NCBI GenBank assembly: GCA_937871355.1
Contig: CALMPX010000393.1
Span: forward strand, 1-10,907
Origin: an uncultured Bdellovibrio sp.
Lineage (GTDB): Bacteria; Bdellovibrionota; Bdellovibrionia; Bdellovibrionales; Bdellovibrionaceae
Direction: 5' to 3'
DNA: 10,907 bases
The translations under genes were made by a program, and so were the position numbers. This document shows positions 6,798 to 10,907 of this stretch, piece after piece (within the stretch, counting starts at the first letter, position 1; each line of letters starts with the position of its first letter). The notes under the pieces are model-generated. The model had not been told where the DNA came from. It ran no database searches and worked only from the letters and a program-made list of their open reading frames with translations.

Positions 6798-8196
6798 ATC
6801 CGAATTTGTGATTTACGCCTTTAGCGCGTGATTTCATACAGAATATTCTTATTGGAATACCATGCAGATCGAATTTTTCTTTCATATTTTTAATGAGGAA
6901 GCGACGGTAAGAATTCGTTACGCCATCCGGATGATTAGCAAACGCAATAAATGCGGGTGGCTTTTGAAATGTTTGAGTCAAATAATAGAATTTAACATTA
7001 GTCGTTCCCCAAACCGGAGCATGAGTTTTACGAATCGTTTCAAAAAAGAAATCATTCAAATCAGAAGTCGTAATACGATAATTCAGTTTACGATTCACTT
7101 CCTCAATCTCTTTAAATAAATCCTGCATACCTTGATCTTTTAAAGCACTGGTGAAAACGATAGGAACATCAACAAAGAAATGGAACACGCGCGCCACTTG
7201 AGCCTTGAAAGTTTCTTTGTATTTATCAACCTGAACCTGACCAAGATCAGATTTGTTCGCCACCAAAATCACGCCCTTGTGATCCTCTAAAATGGCTTGC
7301 ATAATTTTAGCATCTTGTTCTGTCGGTCCTTCAGTTCCATCAACCACTAATAAGACAATATTTGATCGACGAATCGCTTCTTGTGACTTAAAGGCGGCAA
7401 TAATTTCCACATCGTCTTCTCGCTTAGATTGACGACGAAGACCTGCTGTATCGACCAAGACATAATTTTTTTCATTATAAGTTAAAGGAGAATCGACGGA
7501 ATCTACGGTTGTTCCTGCGACATCTGAAACTAGCATGCGGTGTATACCTAGAAGGTTATTACAGAGTGAACTTTTTCCGACGTTAGGTTTTCCGACCATA
7601 GCTATTTTGGGCACATATTCACTAACAATTTTGGGAGTTTCCGGACATTTGTTAACGATCCATTCAAGCACTTCACCGACTCCGCGGCGTTGCTCAAACG
7701 AACAAGCAATAACATCAAGACCAAATTCATGAAAATCAGCTTTGGCAATATCATCTTCATGAACACTATCCACTTTGTTGATAACTAACAACATCGGACG
7801 ACCAGTTTGCTTGGCTAATTTAATGATATCGCGATCTTCAGGAATAAGACCCGCTCGTCCATCCATTACAACCACGATAAAATCCACTGAAAATAAAAAA
7901 TCAGTTACTTGCTCTTTGATTAATTTTGAAAAAAGATCGTCAGCTTCTGTCACGCCGCCTGTATCGATCAGATCAAATTGTTTCCCCCATACATTCACAG
8001 GGTGCATTATAATATCTCGGGTAACGCCGGGCTGATTTTTTACTACGGCCTTACGAGTTTCGGTGATAATATTAAATAAAGTAGATTTACCAACATTAGG
8101 TCGACCAATAATGGCCACCTTAGGCGAATCTATAAGAACTTCATCTGGAGTCATTTCGAATCCGAAATCAGTCGTACTATTTGTTGTTGATGACAT
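6796..8196 (-). CDS. der: Ribosome-assembly GTPase Der (EngA)
   Basis: Der is the only bacterial GTPase with two consecutive G domains and acts in maturation of the 50S subunit. Both domains are visible. The first has GRPNVGKS (31-38), Thr59 in PGVTRD, DTGG (78-81) and NKVD (140-143). The second has GKPNVGKS (202-209), AGTT (227-230), DTAG (249-252), NKSD (314-317) and SALKD (350-354). A KH-like domain follows from about 375 to the end. The 466 residues fit the family (usually 435-490). The N-terminus is about 20 residues longer than in E. coli before the first P-loop; Met15 (8154) is an alternative start, but it lacks a ribosome site, whereas ATG 8196 has GAAAGAG upstream. The G5 motif of domain 1 is SFEQRRG instead of the usual SAxxGRG. 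The gene overlaps era by 20 bases. Confidence 0.97.
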   Translation of the reverse strand: MSSTTNSTTDFGFEMTPDEVLIDSPKVAIIGRPNVGKSTLFNIITETRKAVVKNQPGVTRDIIMHPVNVWGKQFDLIDTGGVTEADDLFSKLIKEQVTDFLFSVDFIVVVMDGRAGLIPEDRDIIKLAKQTGRPMLLVINKVDSVHEDDIAKADFHEFGLDVIACSFEQRRGVGEVLEWIVNKCPETPKIVSEYVPKIAMVGKPNVGKSSLCNNLLGIHRMLVSDVAGTTVDSVDSPLTYNEKNYVLVDTAGLRRQSKREDDVEIIAAFKSQEAIRRSNIVLLVVDGTEGPTEQDAKIMQAILEDHKGVILVANKSDLGQVQVDKYKETFKAQVARVFHFFVDVPIVFTSALKDQGMQDLFKEIEEVNRKLNYRITTSDLNDFFFETIRKTHAPVWGTTNVKFYYLTQTFQKPPAFIAFANHPDGVTNSYRRFLIKNMKEKFDLHGIPIRIFCMKSRAKGVNHKFG

Positions 8197-9094
8197 ATTT
8201 TAACTCTTTCATTGCTGTAGCATTTTCAAACCAATTATTTTTAACCACGACATTAAGTTCTAAATAAACCTTATCGACATCCATCATTTTTTGAATCTCT
8301 TCTCGTGCTTCTGCTCCAATTTTTTTAATGTTTGCAGCACCCTTACCGATAACGATCGGCTTGTGAGTTTCTTTACCGATAATAATATCAACGAATATCT
8401 TAGGACATGGCTTAGCCTCTTCATCAAACTTACGAGTTTGAACAGCTAATTGATAAGGGACTTCGTATTCAAGCACTTCAAAACATTTTTCACGAATGAT
8501 TTCTTCAACAATCGACTTAACATTTTCTGTTGTGAATAATTCAGTGTCGTACAACGGGGCATCAGCCTTTGGTAAAAACTTAATACATTCATCAAGAATA
8601 AGCTTACGATCCTCATCCGTGGTATTTTTAATCGATACTGCCAAAGCCGAGCCGCCATTTGCTTTGATCATTTCACGTAACAGATTAATACGATGAGCTT
8701 TATCCGTCAGATCTGTTTTAGTCATAACCGCAAACCAAGGTTTACGAGACTTCGTGACCATATCAATAATCTCTTGATTACGCTCGATTGAATCTTCGTT
8801 AATACTTAAAACAGCCATCAAAGCATCTGAAGCCCGAATCACATCTTCGGCTTCTTTCTGCAAGAAACTATTTAGACCCGAAGTTGATTTAACGATCCCT
8901 GGCGCATCGATAAAAACCACTTGTCCTTTCGCTTCTGAGTGTAATCCTAAAATACGACGACGAGTTGTTTGCGGTTTACTTGTGACAATAGATATTTTTT
9001 CGCGGATAAGATAATTCATTAAAGAACTTTTTCCAGCATTAGGCTGACCAATAATACCTAAAAAACCAGCTTTATAATTTTCACTTTTTGACAT
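8177..9094 (-). CDS. era: GTPase Era, 16S rRNA-binding 30S assembly factor
   Basis: Era binds the 3' end of 16S rRNA and checks 30S maturation. The 305 residues match the usual length of about 300. Motifs are GQPNAGKS (16-23), QTTRRR with the switch threonines (42-47), DAPG (63-66) and a C-terminal KH domain with VIGKGAANIKKIG (248-260). Two GTPase motifs depart from the norm. G4 is TKTD (125-128) rather than NKxD, and G5 is VSIKN (153-157) rather than the usual SA motif. TKxD occurs naturally in Rac/Cdc42-type GTPases, so GTP binding is still expected. The start overlaps rnc by 14 bases, with AGGGA six bases before ATG. The end overlaps der by 20 bases. The rnc-era pairing is also conserved in many other bacteria. 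Confidence 0.97.
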   Translation of the reverse strand: MSKSENYKAGFLGIIGQPNAGKSSLMNYLIREKISIVTSKPQTTRRRILGLHSEAKGQVVFIDAPGIVKSTSGLNSFLQKEAEDVIRASDALMAVLSINEDSIERNQEIIDMVTKSRKPWFAVMTKTDLTDKAHRINLLREMIKANGGSALAVSIKNTTDEDRKLILDECIKFLPKADAPLYDTELFTTENVKSIVEEIIREKCFEVLEYEVPYQLAVQTRKFDEEAKPCPKIFVDIIIGKETHKPIVIGKGAANIKKIGAEAREEIQKMMDVDKVYLELNVVVKNNWFENATAMKELKYVINNK

Positions 9095-9884
9095 TTTTTT
9101 TCCCTAATTTAACTTTCTGCTTGTAATCATTTTTTTTATTTTCATTATTTATTTGAACCGCGAGTGCTTCCATATAGATTTGAGCAGCTTTCTGCTCAGC
9201 GACTTTTTTACTTTTTCCCAAAGCGCGGGCTTTTTCCTGAGTCCCGATTTTCAAACACACTAAAAATTCTGGATCATGAGATGGACCCGTGGTTGATATC
9301 AGTTCATAGATCGGAGTTCCGATTTTAATTTTATACGTTAACTCTTGTAGTCTCGTTTTGTAGTCTTTCTCAAATTCCATGTCAGGCTTAATGTCCGAAA
9401 TATTATTTTTAAATTCATTATTAATCCATTTTTTAATTGAATCAAAATGACTATCTAAATAGATCGCGCCAATCACAGCTTCGAAAGCAGAAGCCAAGAT
9501 ACGCGGTTTTAAATGGGACCCTTGCGCTTTTTCACCTGGACCTAAAATCAAAAAATCACTCAGCTTCATACTCAAAGCTTTTTCCGCTAAAGTTTCCTGA
9601 TTAATAAGGCTAGCTCTTTTTTTAGAAAGCATGCCTTCATTGTCTGTGGGAAATAAAAACATCAATTGCTCTGCCATAACCAGACCAAGAATAGCGTCTC
9701 CTAAGAATTCGAATCTTTCATTATGCGGGATTGCTTTGTTTTCTAAGATACAAAAACTTTTATGCGTTAAAGCCTCAATGAGCAAAGCCTTGTTCTTGAA
9801 TTTATAACGAATATGATCTTCGACCAAGCTTAAAAGAGTGGCGCTAATTTTCATAAACACATCACTTCGGCGACTAGCAGACAT
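9081..9884 (-). CDS. rnc: Ribonuclease III
   Basis: RNase III cuts double-stranded RNA, including the rRNA precursor. The 267-residue product has the catalytic domain with signature NERFEFLGD (55-63), which supplies E56, E59 and D63. It also has the second metal region ASAFEAVIGAIYLDS (131-145) with E135. A dsRNA-binding domain follows at about 173-241, ending in GKSKKVAEQKAA. A Lys-rich tail (246-267) extends beyond it. The residue three before E135, an Asp in E. coli (D114) and Aquifex (D107), is Ser132 here. ATG 9884 is three bases after the mtaB stop but has a poor ribosome site. ATG 9854 (Met11) gives an N-terminus closer in length to E. coli RNase III and has GAAGTGA upstream, so it is a real alternative. 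The gene sits between mtaB and era in the same transcription unit. Confidence 0.95.
   Translation of the reverse strand: MSASRRSDVFMKISATLLSLVEDHIRYKFKNKALLIEALTHKSFCILENKAIPHNERFEFLGDAILGLVMAEQLMFLFPTDNEGMLSKKRASLINQETLAEKALSMKLSDFLILGPGEKAQGSHLKPRILASAFEAVIGAIYLDSHFDSIKKWINNEFKNNISDIKPDMEFEKDYKTRLQELTYKIKIGTPIYELISTTGPSHDPEFLVCLKIGTQEKARALGKSKKVAEQKAAQIYMEALAVQINNENKKNDYKQKVKLGKKNVKK
9101..9105 (-). promoter_or_regulatory. Ribosome binding site of era inside the rnc 3' end
   Basis: AGGGA on the minus strand lies six bases before the era ATG (9094). It is separated from it by a run of A residues that is also read as Lys and Asn codons of rnc. Confidence 0.6.
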
Positions 9885-9887
9885 CTG

Positions 9888-10907
9888 CTATACACATAAC
9901 GACACACTCTCGGCGATCAGGCGATATTCGTTATCGATATCAGCACCTTTGATGATCTTAATCTTTTGTTGAGCACCTGCTACATAATGATCATCTTGGG
10001 GGACTAAAACCGGCCAATAATTTTTAGTTAGAGCTTCACGATACACAACTCCGTCATAAATCGTTTCATCATTTAGAATAAGAACTTCATCTAAACGATC
10101 AATTTGCTTCAGCATTTCTGCTTGGTAACGATGCTGGCTGAGCGTACGAAGTATTGAGGCGCGCTCTTTACGGACGTGAAACGGAATTTGTTCTAAAACG
10201 GCGGCTCTTGTTCCGTGGCGCTCACTATAGGGAAACACGTGCATTTTTGTCCACGGAAGATCGCAAAGTATTTTATAAGTATCATCAAACTGCTCCTGAG
10301 TTTCTGTGGGAAACCCAGCAATCACATCCATTCCAACGAACGGATTCTTCAATTTACGATAAATCTTATGTAACGCGATGACCACATCATCTTGGGTGTA
10401 TTTACGTTTCATTTGAAAAAGGACATCTGTGTTGGCGCTTTGAATACTCATATGGAAATGCGGACACAGACGCTCATCCGAATAGAGTTCTAATAACCTA
10501 TCCGTTAATTCAACCGGCTCTAATGATGATAATCGTATCCGAGAAATATTGGTCTTTATTAAAATAGCTTCAACTAGATCTTCTAAAGTTTTTTGATTTC
10601 CATTTTGAACATCTTCGTAATCACCAATATGAACACCGGTTAAAACGATTTCTTTGCGGCCTTGCTGTTCTAAGTCTTTAATTCTTGAAACTAAGTCCGC
10701 AATGCCGATTGAACGGCTTTTTCCTCGGGCGTAGGGAATAATACAGAAAGTACAAAAACTATTACATCCGTCTTGAATTTTTAAGAAGCTGCGCGTGTGC
10801 GACTGTTCATTTCCACCGCCCGCTTCCAGGTCTTCTTTTTTAAAGATATTCGATTTGAATATACGTTCTGTTAGTTCGCGTTTATAAAACTTACGGATGA
10901 GATCAGG
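9888..10907 (-). CDS. mtaB: MtaB-type tRNA N6-threonylcarbamoyladenosine (t6A37) methylthiotransferase, 5' end outside window
   Basis: The frame is open from the window edge to TAG at 9888-9890, giving 339 residues of a protein usually near 430. About the first 90 residues (the N-terminal methylthiotransferase domain) are missing. The radical SAM cluster motif CNSFCTFC lies at partial residues 48-55 (10743-10766), followed by IIPYARGKSRS. Later come LTGVHIGDY, RLSSLEP, GFPTET and HVFPYSERHGT. The HVFPYS-R-GT wording and the ARGKSRS stretch separate MtaB (ms2t6A37 in ANN-decoding tRNAs) from MiaB and RimO. The last 60 or so residues fit a TRAM-like RNA-binding tail. The usual QSGSD motif reads QSANTD. 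The internal Met at 10451 is not a start, because conserved family sequence continues upstream without a stop. It is the most upstream visible gene of the operon. Confidence 0.93.
   Translation of the reverse strand, partial: PDLIRKFYKRELTERIFKSNIFKKEDLEAGGGNEQSHTRSFLKIQDGCNSFCTFCIIPYARGKSRSIGIADLVSRIKDLEQQGRKEIVLTGVHIGDYEDVQNGNQKTLEDLVEAILIKTNISRIRLSSLEPVELTDRLLELYSDERLCPHFHMSIQSANTDVLFQMKRKYTQDDVVIALHKIYRKLKNPFVGMDVIAGFPTETQEQFDDTYKILCDLPWTKMHVFPYSERHGTRAAVLEQIPFHVRKERASILRTLSQHRYQAEMLKQIDRLDEVLILNDETIYDGVVYREALTKNYWPVLVPQDDHYVAGAQQKIKIIKGADIDNEYRLIAESVSLCV

Noticed and set aside
9888..10451. Separate 187-residue gene starting at the ATG at 10451
   Set aside because: Translation upstream in the same frame continues without a stop to the window edge and contains the radical SAM motif, so it is the C-terminal part of mtaB.

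Overview
The window comes from an AT-rich Gram-negative bacterium. The order mtaB-rnc-era-der, the large EF-hand-like lipoprotein beside a beta-barrel protein, and the free-standing HD-GYP protein fit the Bdellovibrionota best (a low-GC Bdellovibrio or Halobacteriovorax relative). That placement is inferred from recalled gene content and style, not from a database search.

Left part (1-3326, + strand): the last 92 codons of what looks like an outer-membrane beta-barrel protein overlap the start of a 999-residue lipoprotein. The lipoprotein carries one canonical EF-hand calcium loop near its C-terminus and several degenerate EF-hand-like loops before it. The two are very probably co-transcribed and make a cell-envelope pair. 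A strong intrinsic terminator for this unit lies inside the 3' end of the next, convergent gene.

Middle (3273-5431): a compact stand-alone HD-GYP phosphodiesterase (- strand) is divergent from a class I CPD photolyase (+ strand). The 203-base gap between them holds a good sigma70-like promoter for the photolyase. Two perfect overlapping dyads cover its -35 box and spacer, which is the most striking non-coding structure in the window and looks like a repressor-controlled DNA-repair promoter.

Right part (5420-10907, - strand): a tightly packed operon reads mtaB (partial), rnc, era, der, then an SNF-family sodium-coupled transporter. Gaps are 3 and 8 bases and overlaps 14 and 20 bases, so translation is probably coupled. 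The first four genes form an RNA and ribosome-assembly set: tRNA ms2t6A37 modification, rRNA processing by RNase III, 30S maturation by Era and 50S maturation by Der. The transporter is a metabolic passenger whose 3' end overlaps the photolyase gene by 12 bases.

The housekeeping genes carry residue-level oddities: a serine at a metal-ligand position of RNase III, a TKTD instead of NKxD motif in Era, an altered Na2 site in the transporter, and a QSA rather than QSG motif in MtaB. No RNA genes, insertion sequences or CRISPR arrays are visible, and no gene-free stretch exceeds about 200 bases. I see no clearly undescribed system; the best candidates for new biology are the photolyase operator and the barrel/EF-hand lipoprotein pair.
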